NCBI RefSeq assembly: GCF_008330945.1
Contig: NZ_CP043488.1
Coordinates: 682,001 to 746,000, forward strand
Source: Labrys sp. KNU-23
Lineage (GTDB): Bacteria; Pseudomonadota; Alphaproteobacteria; Rhizobiales; Labraceae
Direction: 5' to 3'
Length of the DNA stretch: 64,000 nt
Every line of letters starts with the position of its first letter. Within the stretch, counting starts at the first letter, position 1. The position numbers were made by a program, and so were the translations under genes. The notes beneath the pieces were generated by a model, which worked only from the letters and a program-made list of their open reading frames with translations, made no database searches and was not told the origin of the DNA. Of the stretch, positions 18,199 through 28,344 are shown in pieces.

Positions 18199-18927
18199 TC
18201 AGTTCGTCTCGTCCCTGACCTCGGGGGAAGACAGGACCATGCCCGTCATCGGTTCGATCCAGCTGATGTTGTCGCGCACCGATTGCACGCCGGGCGTGTT
18301 CTCGGCGATGATCCGAATGGCTTTGCGCTGGTTCTCGTCCGTGATCGCGCCGCTCAGCTCCACCCGGCCGTTCAGCACCTCGACCCTGATCGCGCCGGCC
18401 GGTGCCCAGGGCTGCGCCTGAAGTTCAGCCTCGATCGCAGCCTTGATGTCCTTGTCGCCGATAGGCTGTTCCTCATAGGGCTGGCGCAGGAACTCGGCCA
18501 ATGTCCGCACCAGATCCGCCCGGGACAACAGGCCGACGACCCTGCCATTCTCGACGACCGGCAGTCGCTTGATGCCATGCTGCTCCATGAGGAGCACGGC
18601 TTCCTCGAGACGTTCGTTGGGGGCGATGACGACGACATCGCGGGTCATCACTTCATCGACCCGGCGGCCATGGGTCTGCGCATAGGCCTGAGCCAGATGA
18701 CCGGCCTTGAACAGGGCACTGAACCAGCTGGCCCCGGCCTTTTCCGTGCCGAGTTCCGGGCGGCGGAGCAGGTCCCCCTCGCTGAGGATGCCGGCCAGCC
18801 GGCCGTCTTCGGCGATGACAGGCAGGCCGCTTATATGGGCCTGGACCATGGTGTCGATCGCCTGGGACAGCGTGGCTTGGGGTGTCACGCTGACGATGTT
18901 TGGCGTCATCACATCTGCGACCCGCAT
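18199..18927 (-). CDS. CBS-domain pair plus BON domain protein
   Basis: The 242-residue product has two CBS motifs (about 1-58, starting MRVADVMTPNIVSVTP, and about 88-145, with MTRDVVVIAPNE) and a BON domain (about 160-225, ending GVQSVRDNISW). CBS pairs sense adenine nucleotides, and BON domains often bind phospholipids or membranes. The ATG at 18927 follows AAGGAGGCC, and earlier starts add unrelated residues. It lies 138 bases downstream of xfp and may report energy state under low oxygen. That last point is inference. Confidence 0.85.
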   Translation of the reverse strand: MRVADVMTPNIVSVTPQATLSQAIDTMVQAHISGLPVIAEDGRLAGILSEGDLLRRPELGTEKAGASWFSALFKAGHLAQAYAQTHGRRVDEVMTRDVVVIAPNERLEEAVLLMEQHGIKRLPVVENGRVVGLLSRADLVRTLAEFLRQPYEEQPIGDKDIKAAIEAELQAQPWAPAGAIRVEVLNGRVELSGAITDENQRKAIRIIAENTPGVQSVRDNISWIEPMTGMVLSSPEVRDETN

Positions 18928-19065
18928 GGTGGCCTCCTTGTTGATGGGCGGTCGGCCGGCAAGGGGCTCGGCCGCGTGGTTGCTGCTGGGTATCGATCGA
19001 GGGGCGGGCTGCATTGATCCCGCTCAGATGTCTTTGCCGGTAGCCGAAGCCGAACCAGGCTGGCC

Positions 19066-21432
19066 TCAGTGCGCGGCATACGGCCAGACCCAGTTCTTGA
19101 TCTCGGGCATGTCGTCGCCATGGCGGCGTATGTAGTCCTCGTGTTCGATCAGCTTGTCGTGCAAGGCCTGCTTCACATGGGCGGCGGCCGGCAAAAGGCC
19201 GGGAATGCGATCGATCGCCGCGATTGCAAGATGGAACCGATCGAGACCGTTGATCACCGTCATGTCGAACGGAGTGGTGGTCGTGCCTTCTTCGTTGAAG
19301 CCGTGGACGTGGAAATTGTGGTGATTTGTTCGCCGGTAAGTCAGGCGATGAATGAGATAGGGATAACCGTGATAGGCGAAAATCACCGGCTTGTCGGTGG
19401 TGAAGAGACCGTCGAAATCGCGTGCCTCGAGCCCATGTGGATGCTGGCTGGGATCCTGCAGGGCCATGAGATCCACGACATTGACGACGCGGATCTTCAG
19501 CGAGGGGCAATGCCGGCGTAGGAGATCGACTGCGGCGAGCGTTTCCAAGGTCGGCACGTCGCCGGCGCAGGCCATCACGACATCGGGCTCGCCGCCCTGA
19601 TCGTTGCAGGCGAAATCCCACATGCCGATGCCGGCGCGGCAATGGCGAATGGCAGCTTCCATATCGAGCCATTGAGGGCCCGGCTGCTTGCCGGCGACAA
19701 TGACATTGATGCGGTCGTAGGTGCGCAGGCAATGATCCGCGACATGGAGGAGCGTGTTGGCATCGGGCGGCAGATAGACCCTGACGATGTCGGCCTTCTT
19801 GTTGGCGACCAGATCGATGAAGCCGGGATCCTGATGGCTGAAGCCATTGTGATCCTGGCGCCAGACATGCGAGCTGAGGAGATAGTTGAACGAGGCGATT
19901 GGCTGGCGCCAGGCGAGTTCGCGCGACACTTTCAACCATTTGGCATGCTGGTTGAACATGGAATCCACAATGTGGATGAAGGCCTCGTAGCAATTGAACA
20001 GCCCGTGGCGCCCCGTCAGCAGATAGCCCTCCAGCCATCCCTGGCACAGATGCTCGCTCAAAACTTCCATCACGCGACCATCGGGGGACAGGTGGACGTC
20101 CTCGGATAGCCTGGGCTCCATCCAGGTGCGGTCCGTCACCTCGAAAACGGCATCCAGCCGGTTGGAGGCAGTCTCGTCCGGCCCCATGATGCGAAAGTTA
20201 CGTGCCGCTGCATTCAGGCGCATGACATCGCGCAGGTAATGCCCGAGCACCCGTGTTGCCTCACCACTGGTCTTGCCAGGGGCTTTCACCTCGACGGCGA
20301 AATCATGCGGATCGGCGCATTGGAGGTGGCTTTTCGCGTTGCCATTGGTGTGGGGATTGGCGCCCATGCGCCGATTGCCCGTGGGCGCAAGGGCCTTGAG
20401 TTCCGGGAGCAGGCGACCATCGGTATCGAAAAGCTGGCCCGGCTCGTAGCTCTTCATCCAGGATTCGAGCAGAGCAAGATGGTCTGGCTTTTCCGCAAGG
20501 GCGCTGAGCGGCACCTGATGGGAGCGCCAGAAGCCCTCGACCTTGAGGCCGTCGACCTCCTTGGGACCCGTCCAGCCCTTGGGACTGCGCAGCACGATCA
20601 TCGGCCAGCGCGGCCGCTCGGTCTTGCCGTTCGTTCGCGCCGCCTCCTGGATGGTGCGAATACGGGCAAAGGCCTGGTCGAAGGCTCCGGCCATGGCTTG
20701 ATGCATCAAGGCTGGCTCGGAGCCCTCGACGAAGAGGACTTCGTGACCGAGGCCTTCGAAGAGCTTGCGGATTTCGTCGTCACCGAGGCGCCCCAGAACG
20801 GTGGGGCCGGCGATCTTGTAGCCATTGAGATGCAGGATCGGCAGGACAGCGCCGTCATGGGCGGGATTGACGAACTTGTTGGAGTGCCAGGACGCGGCGA
20901 GGGGGCCGGTTTCGGCTTCACCGTCCCCGACCACGCAGGCGACGATCAGATCGGGATTGTCGAAAGCCGCGCCATAAGCGTGGACCAGCGCGTAGCCGAG
21001 CTCTCCGCCTTCATGGATCGAGCCGGGCGTATCCGCGGAGGCGTGGCTGGGAATGCCGCCTGGAAAGGAGAACTGGCGGAACAGGCGGCGCAGCCCGTTC
21101 TCGTCTTCGGTGATCTCCGGGTAGATCTCGCTGTAGGAGCCTTCGAGATAGGTGTTGGCCACCATGGCAGGGCCACCATGGCCCGGGCCGCAGATGAAGA
21201 TGACATCGAGATCGTCGCGTCTGATGACGCGATTGAGGTGCGCATAGAGGAAGTTCAGCCCCGGCGTGGTGCCCCAATGGCCGAGCAGGCGTGGCTTGAC
21301 ATGGGTGAGCGCGAGGGGATCGCGCAGGAGCGGATTGTCCAGGAGATAGATCTGTCCGACCGAGAGGTAGTTGGCGGCACGCCAATAGCGGTCGATGAGG
21401 GCGAGTTCTTCCGGCTTCAGGGCTGTGGTCAT
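19066..21432 (-). CDS. xfp: Phosphoketolase (xylulose-5-P/fructose-6-P)
   Basis: At 788 residues it has full Xfp length. Signatures include [33 protein letters not shown], the thiamine-diphosphate motif [19 protein letters not shown] and a C-terminal domain with [15 protein letters not shown] sequence ([11 protein letters not shown] here). It splits xylulose-5-P or fructose-6-P with phosphate into acetyl phosphate and a shorter sugar phosphate. With the pta-like and ackA genes at 28-31 kb it forms a short route to ATP or acetyl-CoA. It lies 60 bases behind the FixK-type regulator on the same strand, so it is probably co-transcribed or directly controlled by it. Confidence 0.95.
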   Translation of the reverse strand: MTTALKPEELALIDRYWRAANYLSVGQIYLLDNPLLRDPLALTHVKPRLLGHWGTTPGLNFLYAHLNRVIRRDDLDVIFICGPGHGGPAMVANTYLEGSYSEIYPEITEDENGLRRLFRQFSFPGGIPSHASADTPGSIHEGGELGYALVHAYGAAFDNPDLIVACVVGDGEAETGPLAASWHSNKFVNPAHDGAVLPILHLNGYKIAGPTVLGRLGDDEIRKLFEGLGHEVLFVEGSEPALMHQAMAGAFDQAFARIRTIQEAARTNGKTERPRWPMIVLRSPKGWTGPKEVDGLKVEGFWRSHQVPLSALAEKPDHLALLESWMKSYEPGQLFDTDGRLLPELKALAPTGNRRMGANPHTNGNAKSHLQCADPHDFAVEVKAPGKTSGEATRVLGHYLRDVMRLNAAARNFRIMGPDETASNRLDAVFEVTDRTWMEPRLSEDVHLSPDGRVMEVLSEHLCQGWLEGYLLTGRHGLFNCYEAFIHIVDSMFNQHAKWLKVSRELAWRQPIASFNYLLSSHVWRQDHNGFSHQDPGFIDLVANKKADIVRVYLPPDANTLLHVADHCLRTYDRINVIVAGKQPGPQWLDMEAAIRHCRAGIGMWDFACNDQGGEPDVVMACAGDVPTLETLAAVDLLRRHCPSLKIRVVNVVDLMALQDPSQHPHGLEARDFDGLFTTDKPVIFAYHGYPYLIHRLTYRRTNHHNFHVHGFNEEGTTTTPFDMTVINGLDRFHLAIAAIDRIPGLLPAAAHVKQALHDKLIEHEDYIRRHGDDMPEIKNWVWPYAAH

Positions 21433-21492
21433 GGCAAGATCTTTGAGATTTCCAGGAGGGCGAGATGGGTTGCTGGTCGCGGGTGCTTCCAG

Positions 21493-22197
21493 TTAAACGG
21501 CCATGTCGCTGAGAAGTTGCCGATTGCGCAAAACGATCTGGCGCGCATTGGAGAGGCCGAGAACGCCCTTGCCATGAAGGTGGGAGATCACGCGCGACAC
21601 GGTTTCGAGCGTCAGGCCGAGATAGTCGCCGATATCGCGACGGCACATCGGCAGCTCGAACATGCCGGCCACGGCGAGGCGCCGATCCATTTCGAGCAGG
21701 AAGGTGACGACACGCTCGAGGGCCGTCTTGCGCCCGAGCAGAAGCATGTGCTCCTCGGCGTGCCTGAGATCCCGTAACGCCAAGGCCCGCAAGGCATTGG
21801 CGACACCGACGTCCCTGAGGGCGGCGTCTTCCAGGGTCTTGTGCCGGACCAGGCGCACCGTGGTATCGACGACGGCGTCCGCGGTCATGCGATGCCGCGA
21901 ATCCGTTTCCAGGCCGAAAATATCGCCGGGCAGATGGAAGGCGCCTATCTGGCGGCGGCCATCGTCCAGGAGCTTGCAGGTGCGAACCGCACCGCTGATC
22001 ACCTCGTAGACATAGTCCGCCGGTTCGTCGTCGCCGTAGATTTCCTCGCCCTTGTCATAGCTATGCACCGTTCCAAGCAGGGAAGGGGGGAGAGTGAAGC
22101 AGGAAGCGCCGAAATGAGCGGGGCCAACGGCCGCCGGCGAAGACGAAGGAGGCATGTCGGCACGCGGCCGGGCAAGCATTTCGTTGCGAGAGAACAT
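21493..22197 (-). CDS. fixK: Crp/Fnr-family regulator, FixK-like
   Basis: The product (~234 residues) has a cyclic-nucleotide-binding-type beta roll (KGEEIYGDDEPADYVYEVISG) and a C-terminal winged helix with LPMCRRDIGDYLGLTLETVSRVI. The recognition helix E-x-x-S-R is that of FNR/FixK proteins, which bind TTGA-N6-TCAA. The N-terminal cysteine cluster of oxygen-sensing FNR is missing, so it is a FixK type that would be controlled by FixLJ rather than by its own iron-sulfur cluster. A Cys just before the DNA-binding helix recalls the redox Cys of Bradyrhizobium FixK2. The ATG at 22197 has AGGAG upstream. An in-frame ATG at 22230 is less likely. Confidence 0.85.
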   Translation of the reverse strand: MFSRNEMLARPRADMPPSSSPAAVGPAHFGASCFTLPPSLLGTVHSYDKGEEIYGDDEPADYVYEVISGAVRTCKLLDDGRRQIGAFHLPGDIFGLETDSRHRMTADAVVDTTVRLVRHKTLEDAALRDVGVANALRALALRDLRHAEEHMLLLGRKTALERVVTFLLEMDRRLAVAGMFELPMCRRDIGDYLGLTLETVSRVISHLHGKGVLGLSNARQIVLRNRQLLSDMAV

Positions 22198-22287
22198 CGA
22201 GGCCATCTCCTGGGTGCGGCGGATGGCCAAGTCGTAGGCCCGAACGGGTGGCTCGAAAATTTCGGTCGAACCCGTAGGGGAGTGCCC

Positions 22288-22698
22288 TTAAGGGCTTTTA
22301 CGGAGGCCGTTGGGGAAGCCTTTATCGGCGATGGCGGAACGGACGCTTGCGACCAGGCTCTCTGCAATGTGCGGTTTGAGGACGACGCGCTCGATCCCGA
22401 TGCGATGGGCCTTGTGCTCGATCATCTCGTCGGGATAGCCGGTGATCAGGATGACGGGACCGAGCTGTCCGCTCTCGTGCAGGCGCTGCGCGAACTGGAG
22501 ACCATCCATCTCAGCCATCTTGTAATCGACGATGAAGCAATCGGGGGCCCATGAGGCCAATTGCGATAGGCAATCGGCACCGCTTGCATAAGTCCTCACC
22601 CTGAAACCCTCCGTTTCCAGGAGGAAGCGCAGTGACCCGAGAACATCGTGGTCGTCATCGATGACGGCAATGACGAAAGAGGGCTGCGAAGACGGCAT
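22288..22698 (-). CDS. Single-domain response regulator receiver
   Basis: A receiver-only protein of ~136 residues: VIDDDHD at the N-terminus, the phosphoacceptor Asp in CFIVDYKMAEMDG, the switch Thr in ILITGYP and Lys in VVLKPH. It has no output domain. It lies between fixJ and the fixK-like gene on the same strand, so it may be an additional phosphoryl sink or relay for FixL. A FixK box 77-90 bases upstream of the ATG suggests feedback by the FixK-like protein. A longer frame extends upstream but would overlap that box. Confidence 0.85.
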   Translation of the reverse strand: MPSSQPSFVIAVIDDDHDVLGSLRFLLETEGFRVRTYASGADCLSQLASWAPDCFIVDYKMAEMDGLQFAQRLHESGQLGPVILITGYPDEMIEHKAHRIGIERVVLKPHIAESLVASVRSAIADKGFPNGLRKSP

Positions 22699-22774
22699 GG
22701 CTGTTCCCGGCACCGGAATACCCCAGGCGGGACGGTGCAATGAGACAACATAAGCGAGGTTTCCGGTATCCGAA

Positions 22775-22788
22775 TTGATGCAGCTCAA
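22775..22788 (-). promoter_or_regulatory. FixK/FNR box upstream of the receiver gene
   Basis: TTGATGCAGCTCAA fits the FixK consensus TTG(A/C)-N6-(T/G)CAA. It is centred ~83 bases before the ATG at 22698, leaving room for activation from about -40. The same 14-base sequence recurs at 31173-31186. Confidence 0.6.
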
Positions 22789-22886
22789 GGCGTCCGCCGG
22801 GCTGCAACCGGTGGTGGGCCCCCGGGGGAATGGAAGATCTTGGATATGACGGTCGTGGTTCGGTCCATTGCGAGGTACGCAAGGGA

Positions 22887-23504
22887 TCAGTCGCTCAAGG
22901 CGCCGCTGCGTATCGCCAGCCTGACCAGCTCCGAGATGTTGCCGGCCTGCATCTTCATCATGACGTTCGCCCGATAGACTTCGACCGTGCGCGGGCTGAT
23001 CTCGTATTCCCTGGCGATCTCCTTGTTCGACAGGCCGGCAACCAGGCCATCCATGACCTGCCGTTCCCGCGGACTGAGGGAGGCGAGGCGGGCGGCGAGC
23101 TCGCCCATATCCGCGGCGACCTTGGTCGCCCTGGTGCTTTGTTCGAATGCCGCGTGCAGGACATTGATAAGGCGTTCATCCTCGAACGGCTTTTCCATGA
23201 AATCGACGGCACCCAGCTTCATCGCTTCGACGGCGAGGGGGACGTCGCCATGGCCGGTCATGACGATCACCGGCAGATGCGCGGCCGTTGCCTTCAGGCG
23301 CTTGAGCAATTCGATGCCGTCGATCTCCGGCATGCGAATATCCGTGACCACGCAGCCAAAACCGAGCTGGGGGAGGGCGTCGAGAAAGCGCTCGGCCGTT
23401 TCGAAAGGAGTGACGGCAAAGCCGGAGGTCGACAGGAGGAAGGCCAGCGAATCCCGCACGGCTGCATCGTCGTCGATGATAAAGACCCTGGCATTATTCG
23501 GCAT
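22887..23504 (-). CDS. fixJ: Response regulator FixJ
   Basis: A 205-residue FixJ. The receiver has [12 protein letters not shown], phosphoacceptor Asp55 in [16 protein letters not shown] and the Lys of FMEKPF. The LuxR-type output domain has [22 protein letters not shown] and [14 protein letters not shown]. Phosphorylated by FixL when oxygen falls, FixJ activates fixK-type genes. The start overlaps the fixL 3' end by 11 bases, as expected for a coupled pair. Confidence 0.95.
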   Translation of the reverse strand: MPNNARVFIIDDDAAVRDSLAFLLSTSGFAVTPFETAERFLDALPQLGFGCVVTDIRMPEIDGIELLKRLKATAAHLPVIVMTGHGDVPLAVEAMKLGAVDFMEKPFEDERLINVLHAAFEQSTRATKVAADMGELAARLASLSPRERQVMDGLVAGLSNKEIAREYEISPRTVEVYRANVMMKMQAGNISELVRLAIRSGALSD

Positions 23505-25050
23505 TGGAAGAGATCTCGGGCAAGTTCTGCGTGTCGGTGAAGGTGCCGAGCGGCAAGGAGAACTGGAACGTGGCTCCGCCGGATGGGTTGGTCTCGGCCC
23601 ACATCTTTCCGCCATGGGCCTCGATGATGGAGCGGCTGATGGAAAGGCCGACGCCCATGCCCGTCTGCTTGGTGGTGAAGAAGGGCTGGAACAGGCTCGA
23701 CCTGACGTCATCGGCAAAGCCATGGCCGGTATCCTCGACGCGCAGGAGGATCATGTCGTCGCCAAGGAGAGCATTGGATACCGTCAGTTCGCGCCGCGTG
23801 GACCCCTGCATGGCTTCGAGTGCATTGCGAAAGAGGTTCACCAGGACTTGCTGGATCTGAACCCGATCAGCCAGGACCAGGTCGCAGGACGGATCGAGAT
23901 CGAAACGCAGGACGACCCCCTGTTCGCGGGCGCCGACCAGACCGAGGGCACCCGCCTCCTCGACGAGCTTGGCGATACTCTCAATCCTTTTTTCGGTTTC
24001 GCTTCTCGTCACGAAGCTGCGCAGGCGGCGGATGATCTGCCCCGCCCGCAGGGCCTGCTCCGCCGCCTGGTCGAGCGCGGTTTCGATCCGGTCGAGACCC
24101 TCGAGATTGAGGGCGCTCAAGAGGCGCCTCGAACCCTTCAGATAATTGCTGATGGCAGCCAGGGGCTGGTTGAGTTCGTGGGCGAGAGCGGATGCCATTT
24201 CTCCCATGGCGCTCAACCGGGACATGTGCACGAGTTCCGACTGCAATTCGGAAAGACGCGCCTGCGTCTGCTGATGTTCCGTCAGGTCCCTCACGAAGCC
24301 GGTGAAATAACGACGCCCGCCCGACTGCATTTCTCCCACCGACAAATGCATCGGAAAGGTGGAGCCATCCTCGCGCTTGCCGGTGACGATGCGGCCGATG
24401 CCGATGATGTGGCGGTTTCCGGTATCTTGATAGCGATGCAGATAACCGTCATGGCGCGTGCGGTCCGGCTCCGGCATCAGGATGTTGACGTTCTGGCCAA
24501 TGGCCGTCGACCCGGCATATCCAAACAGCCTTTCCGCAGCTCGGCTGAAATACTGCATGATGCCGGCCTCGTCGATGACGATCATGGCATCCGGGACGGT
24601 CTCCAGAATGGAGCGAAGATGCTCTTCGCGTGTACGCACGGCTTCTTCCAGCCGCTTTTCTTCATCGATGTCGATCACGATGCCGCCCAGGCAGACGGGC
24701 GTGCCGTCCTCGGCCTTCAAGACGCCGCCGCGAAGCCGCAACCAGTGGCCGGCCTTGTTGCGGGCGCTGATGCGGCAGGAAATGTCGAAGGCGACACCGG
24801 ATGCGATCGAAGCATCCAGGACCGCTGTCGCCGCCTCGATATCCCTGGGATCCAGCAGCGAGAGGAATGTAGGGTAATCGAGGGGTTGGTCGGCACGATG
24901 CCCCAGAAGCGCGCGCGTCGTATCCGTCACGGTCAGGGCCTGGGAGGCAATGTCGAAGATCCAGGTACCGATGCCCGTGCATTCCAGGCCGGTTCGGATC
25001 GCACGATCCTGCTGGTCTTGGACAGACCCATGCTGCAATGGTGCGACCAC
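23494..25050 (-). CDS. fixL: Oxygen sensor histidine kinase FixL
   Basis: This 518-residue kinase has two PAS domains (about 18-130 and 145-258), then HisKA and HATPase domains. In the second PAS, His200 (in [11 protein letters not shown]) is the haem ligand and Arg220 (in HIIGIGR) the oxygen-signalling residue. The phosphoacceptor is His291 in [16 protein letters not shown]. All three occupy the same positions as in Bradyrhizobium FixL. The N and G boxes ([29 protein letters not shown]) are intact. No membrane segment is seen, so it is a soluble sensor. The start is GTG with GGAGG upstream. Confidence 0.96.
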   Translation of the reverse strand: MVAPLQHGSVQDQQDRAIRTGLECTGIGTWIFDIASQALTVTDTTRALLGHRADQPLDYPTFLSLLDPRDIEAATAVLDASIASGVAFDISCRISARNKAGHWLRLRGGVLKAEDGTPVCLGGIVIDIDEEKRLEEAVRTREEHLRSILETVPDAMIVIDEAGIMQYFSRAAERLFGYAGSTAIGQNVNILMPEPDRTRHDGYLHRYQDTGNRHIIGIGRIVTGKREDGSTFPMHLSVGEMQSGGRRYFTGFVRDLTEHQQTQARLSELQSELVHMSRLSAMGEMASALAHELNQPLAAISNYLKGSRRLLSALNLEGLDRIETALDQAAEQALRAGQIIRRLRSFVTRSETEKRIESIAKLVEEAGALGLVGAREQGVVLRFDLDPSCDLVLADRVQIQQVLVNLFRNALEAMQGSTRRELTVSNALLGDDMILLRVEDTGHGFADDVRSSLFQPFFTTKQTGMGVGLSISRSIIEAHGGKMWAETNPSGGATFQFSLPLGTFTDTQNLPEISSNAE

Positions 25051-25259
25051 GTCCGGCCTCCGCGAGGAATTCCCTCTATTGAGGGAAGCGGAGGTGATCT
25101 TTCAAGAAGAATAATTCGAAACAGGGCGTAGTTACCGGCTCGTCTCGGCTGGTGCGCAAGCTGTCTTCGAGGAGGCATGGCGGTGACAAACGGGCTGCTC
25201 GCGCGGCAACTTCCTTTTGGATGCACCGGTCGTCTCTTCTGGCGCCTAATTCGATAATA

Positions 25260-25273
25260 TTGCGCTGGATCAA
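25260..25273 (+). promoter_or_regulatory. FixK/FNR box upstream of the kinase/P-loop gene
   Basis: TTGCGCTGGATCAA matches TTG(A/C)-N6-(T/G)CAA. It lies ~76 bases upstream of the ATG at 25343 and ties that gene to the microaerobic regulon. Confidence 0.55.
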
Positions 25274-25342
25274 TTCATGAGGATCGCCAGACGCTTCAAT
25301 GGGGCCATGTATCGACTCGGCACCGTTGAAGAGGGATGAGCC

Positions 25343-26953
25343 ATGGCAGCGTCCACAACCCTGAAGATATCCCCTCGCATGACTTCCCATGTCGTTGCCG
25401 GTCAGGACGAAGTGATTGATTTTCTGCTTTCGCCCTGCACGCATGGCAGGACCGCGTCCGTGCAACGCATCGATACCCACGGTGCGATCGTCTTCCTGGC
25501 GGGTGATCGCGTCTACAAGCTCAAGCGTGCCGTCCATTTCCCGTTTATGGATCTGTCCACGGTGGAGCGCCGTGGGCGGGCATGCGAGCGGGAAGTCGAG
25601 GTCAACCGCGCCTATGCGCCGCAGATCTATCTCGATGCCATTCCGATCACCCGAGGCCCGGAGGGCTTGCAATTGCGGGGCGAGGGAGAGGTTGTCGACT
25701 GGGTGGTGCGGATGAAACGCTTTGATGAGACTGCGACGCTCGACCGCCTCGCCGACCGCAACGAGATCAGCGAGAATCTCCTGGCCGACATCGTTTCGAC
25801 GGTACGGGCTTCCCATGAAAAGGCTCCGATCCGCGACGGGTTGGAGGCAACCCAGAGCCTGCAGCGCTATATCCGGCAGAACGACGAGGCGTTTCGCGAA
25901 AGCCCCTCCTTGTTTGCGCAACAGGAAATCACTGCCTTGACGGCGGCGGCAGACCGCGCCTATCGCGATTGCTTCGATCTGTTGGTCGAGCGCGGCAAGG
26001 CAGGTTTCGTCAGGCGCTGCCACGGGGATCTGCATCTTCGCAACATCGCCGTCATCGACGGGCGGGCCACGCTGTTCGATGCCATCGAGTTCGACGAAGC
26101 GATCGCGACCTGCGACGTGTTTTACGACCTGGCCTTCCTCTTGATGGATCTATGGGATCGCGGGCTGCATCGTCATGCCAATGTGGTGCTCAATCGCTAT
26201 TTGTGGGAAGTGCCCGAGGCGCATCTTGCCGGTCTTGCCGCCTTGCCTCTGTTCCTGTCCATCAGGGCGGCCTTGCGAGCCAAGATCGCGGCTGCCGCGG
26301 CCCTGGTCCAGGTACCGTCGGAGGCTGAAGCGAGCCGGCTGGAAGCCCGGCGATATTTCGAGCTTGCTCGTCGCTTCCTGGTCGAAGCACCGCCCCGGCT
26401 CGTGGCGATAGGCGGGCTGTCGGGAACGGGCAAGACCACATTGGCACTGGCACTGGCACCCTCGCTGGGTGGGGCGCCGGGGGCCGTCGTCCTGCGCAGC
26501 GACATTGAACGCAAGCGCCTGGCGGGTATCGCCGAGACACAGCCGCTTTCATCCTCGAGCTATGCGCCGTCCGCCAGCGCCGCCGTCTATGATACACTCG
26601 CCCGCAAGGCCGATCTTGCCCTGGCTGCTGGCTGCAGTGTCATCCTGGATGCGGTCTATGCAAACATGCCCCAGCGGCATGTTGCGGAGGGTATCGCTCT
26701 GCGTGCGGGGGTCGGCTTCACAGGCTTCTGGCTCGATGCGCCTCTGCCCGTCATGGAGCGGCGCGTCTCTGCCCGCATGAATGATGCCTCCGATGCCGAT
26801 GTCGACGTGGTACGAAAACAGGCTGGCTATGATCTGGGGCGCATTTCATGGCATCGTCTCAACGCCGCGTTGCCGCGCAAGGATATCGAAGATGAAGCCC
26901 TGTCATGCCTGGCGCTCAGATGCGCGAATGGCAAACCCTCCTCCAAGGATTGA
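25343..26953 (+). CDS. Aminoglycoside-phosphotransferase-like kinase fused to P-loop ATPase
   Basis: The N-terminal ~330 of 536 residues resemble small-molecule kinases of the aminoglycoside phosphotransferase fold: RRCHGDLHLRN (catalytic Asp) and FDAIEFDEAIATCD (metal site). Residues ~350-520 are a P-loop kinase domain with GGLSGTGKTTLALALA. This fusion is a known family whose substrate I cannot name. The FixK box upstream and the position opposite fixL suggest a role in oxygen limitation. A GAGGGATGAG ribosome site precedes the ATG. The MgtC-type gene follows 36 bases later. Confidence 0.8.
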   Translation: MAASTTLKISPRMTSHVVAGQDEVIDFLLSPCTHGRTASVQRIDTHGAIVFLAGDRVYKLKRAVHFPFMDLSTVERRGRACEREVEVNRAYAPQIYLDAIPITRGPEGLQLRGEGEVVDWVVRMKRFDETATLDRLADRNEISENLLADIVSTVRASHEKAPIRDGLEATQSLQRYIRQNDEAFRESPSLFAQQEITALTAAADRAYRDCFDLLVERGKAGFVRRCHGDLHLRNIAVIDGRATLFDAIEFDEAIATCDVFYDLAFLLMDLWDRGLHRHANVVLNRYLWEVPEAHLAGLAALPLFLSIRAALRAKIAAAAALVQVPSEAEASRLEARRYFELARRFLVEAPPRLVAIGGLSGTGKTTLALALAPSLGGAPGAVVLRSDIERKRLAGIAETQPLSSSSYAPSASAAVYDTLARKADLALAAGCSVILDAVYANMPQRHVAEGIALRAGVGFTGFWLDAPLPVMERRVSARMNDASDADVDVVRKQAGYDLGRISWHRLNAALPRKDIEDEALSCLALRCANGKPSSKD

Positions 26954-26989
26954 CAAGGGCAGAGGCCTGCCTGGCCGGATGGCATCGAC

Positions 26990-28249
26990 ATGAGCCAGAC
27001 CGAGATCCTTGCCCGCCTCGCGGTCGCGCTCGGCATCGGTCTGCTCGTCGGCCTGGAAAGGGGCTGGCGGACGCGCGAGGAGGAGGATCATCAAAGGGCA
27101 GCGGGACTTCGCACATTTGCGCTTGCCGGGCTCACGGGAGGCGTTGCCGGCGCCCTGTCCGTCTCGGCAGGGCCGCTTGTTCTCGGCCTTGTATTCCTCG
27201 GGTTTTCCGGTGCATTCACGGCATTCCATTGGCTTGAAGCGAAGGCCGAGGGCAATTTCTCGGCGACCTCGCTGGTGGCAGGCCTGCTTACCTTCCTTCT
27301 CGGCGCCTATGCCGCAACGGGCGAGGTCCAGATCGCCGCGGCTGGCGGTGTGGCAACGACGATCCTGCTTGCCTTGCGGGAGCAGTTGCACGGGTTGGTG
27401 CGCGGGCTGACCTGGCCGGAGATCAAGGCCGTATTGGTGCTTCTCGCCATGTCCTGCGTGCTGCTGCCCATCCTGCCGGATCGTCCCGTCGATCCGTGGC
27501 AGACACTCAATCCATGGCAGCTTTGGCTGTTTGCAATCCTCATCGCCGGGATTTCCTTCGGCGGATACGTGGCCATTCGCCTGTTCGGCGACAGGCTCGG
27601 CGTCATACTGGCGTCCCTGGCCGGCGGCCTGTCGTCTTCGACGGCGACAACCATGGCGCTCGCCCGCATGGCCGGAACCCACCCGCAATCCTGGTCGATC
27701 CTGGTAGCGGGCATGCTGTCGGCCGGCACCATCATGGTGCTTCGCGTCGGCTTGATCGCTGCCCTGCTCAACCCCGCGCTGCTCGCGAGCCTGGTCCTGC
27801 CCGTCCTGGCCGCTGCCGTGGTCCAGGCGGTCGGCGCCGGTGTTTTGGCCATCAGGCGCGTGGATCAGGCGGCGCCGAAACTGGAACTTTCCAACCCGCT
27901 CGAGCTCGGCTCGGCGCTCAAGCTGGCAGCCTTCATGGCCGTCGTCCTCGTGGCGGGTAAACTGCTGCAGCAGGCCTATGGAGGAGCGGGCGTCATGATG
28001 CTTGCAGCGGTGTCGGGGTTGGCGGATGTCGACGCGGTCACCGTTTCGATCGCCCGCATGAGTCTCGCCGATCTGGGCCCCGGTTCCGCTGCCTTGGCCA
28101 TAGGCCTGGCCGTTGTCGTGAATGCCCTGGCAAAGGTAGGCATGGCCGCTTCTGCCGGAGGATGGCGTTGCGCCCTTCCTTTCGGGGCGATCAGTCTTCT
28201 TGCCATGACGGCGGGAGGCGTGGCCGGCTATCTGGCGAGCTTGTACTGA
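26990..28249 (+). CDS. MgtC/DUF4010 family membrane protein
   Basis: A 419-residue inner-membrane protein with about 11-12 hydrophobic segments. The first ~130 residues carry the MgtC/SapB signature (GIGLLVGLERGW, GLRTFALAGLTGG). The remainder matches DUF4010 (ISFGGYVAIRLFG, GGLSSSTATTMALARM, LADVDAVTVSIARM). The function of the family is unsettled, with transport or adaptation to low Mg2+ suggested. It is close behind the FixK-linked kinase gene and may share its transcript. It converges on ackA. Confidence 0.85.
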   Translation: MSQTEILARLAVALGIGLLVGLERGWRTREEEDHQRAAGLRTFALAGLTGGVAGALSVSAGPLVLGLVFLGFSGAFTAFHWLEAKAEGNFSATSLVAGLLTFLLGAYAATGEVQIAAAGGVATTILLALREQLHGLVRGLTWPEIKAVLVLLAMSCVLLPILPDRPVDPWQTLNPWQLWLFAILIAGISFGGYVAIRLFGDRLGVILASLAGGLSSSTATTMALARMAGTHPQSWSILVAGMLSAGTIMVLRVGLIAALLNPALLASLVLPVLAAAVVQAVGAGVLAIRRVDQAAPKLELSNPLELGSALKLAAFMAVVLVAGKLLQQAYGGAGVMMLAAVSGLADVDAVTVSIARMSLADLGPGSAALAIGLAVVVNALAKVGMAASAGGWRCALPFGAISLLAMTAGGVAGYLASLY

Positions 28250-28344
28250 CCCGGATGTTTCCGCCCCGCTTGCTGGTGTCGGTACGGGAGATGGCGGCCT
28301 GACTTTCGACGCTCTTGCCGTCCGGTCCACCGGCTCCCGGCTCT

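Noticed and set aside
19014..19027. FixK-like box TTGATCCCGCTCAG upstream of the CBS-BON gene
   Set aside because: It has one mismatch in the second half-site and lies ~90 bases from the start within a probable operon. Too weak to list.
20239..21777. A 512-residue plus-strand frame opposite xfp
   Set aside because: It is antisense to phosphoketolase and crosses into the regulator gene with no domain of its own.
22987..25131. A 714-residue open frame on the plus strand across fixJ and fixL
   Set aside because: It is antisense to fully recognisable fixJ and fixL and shows no domain of its own.
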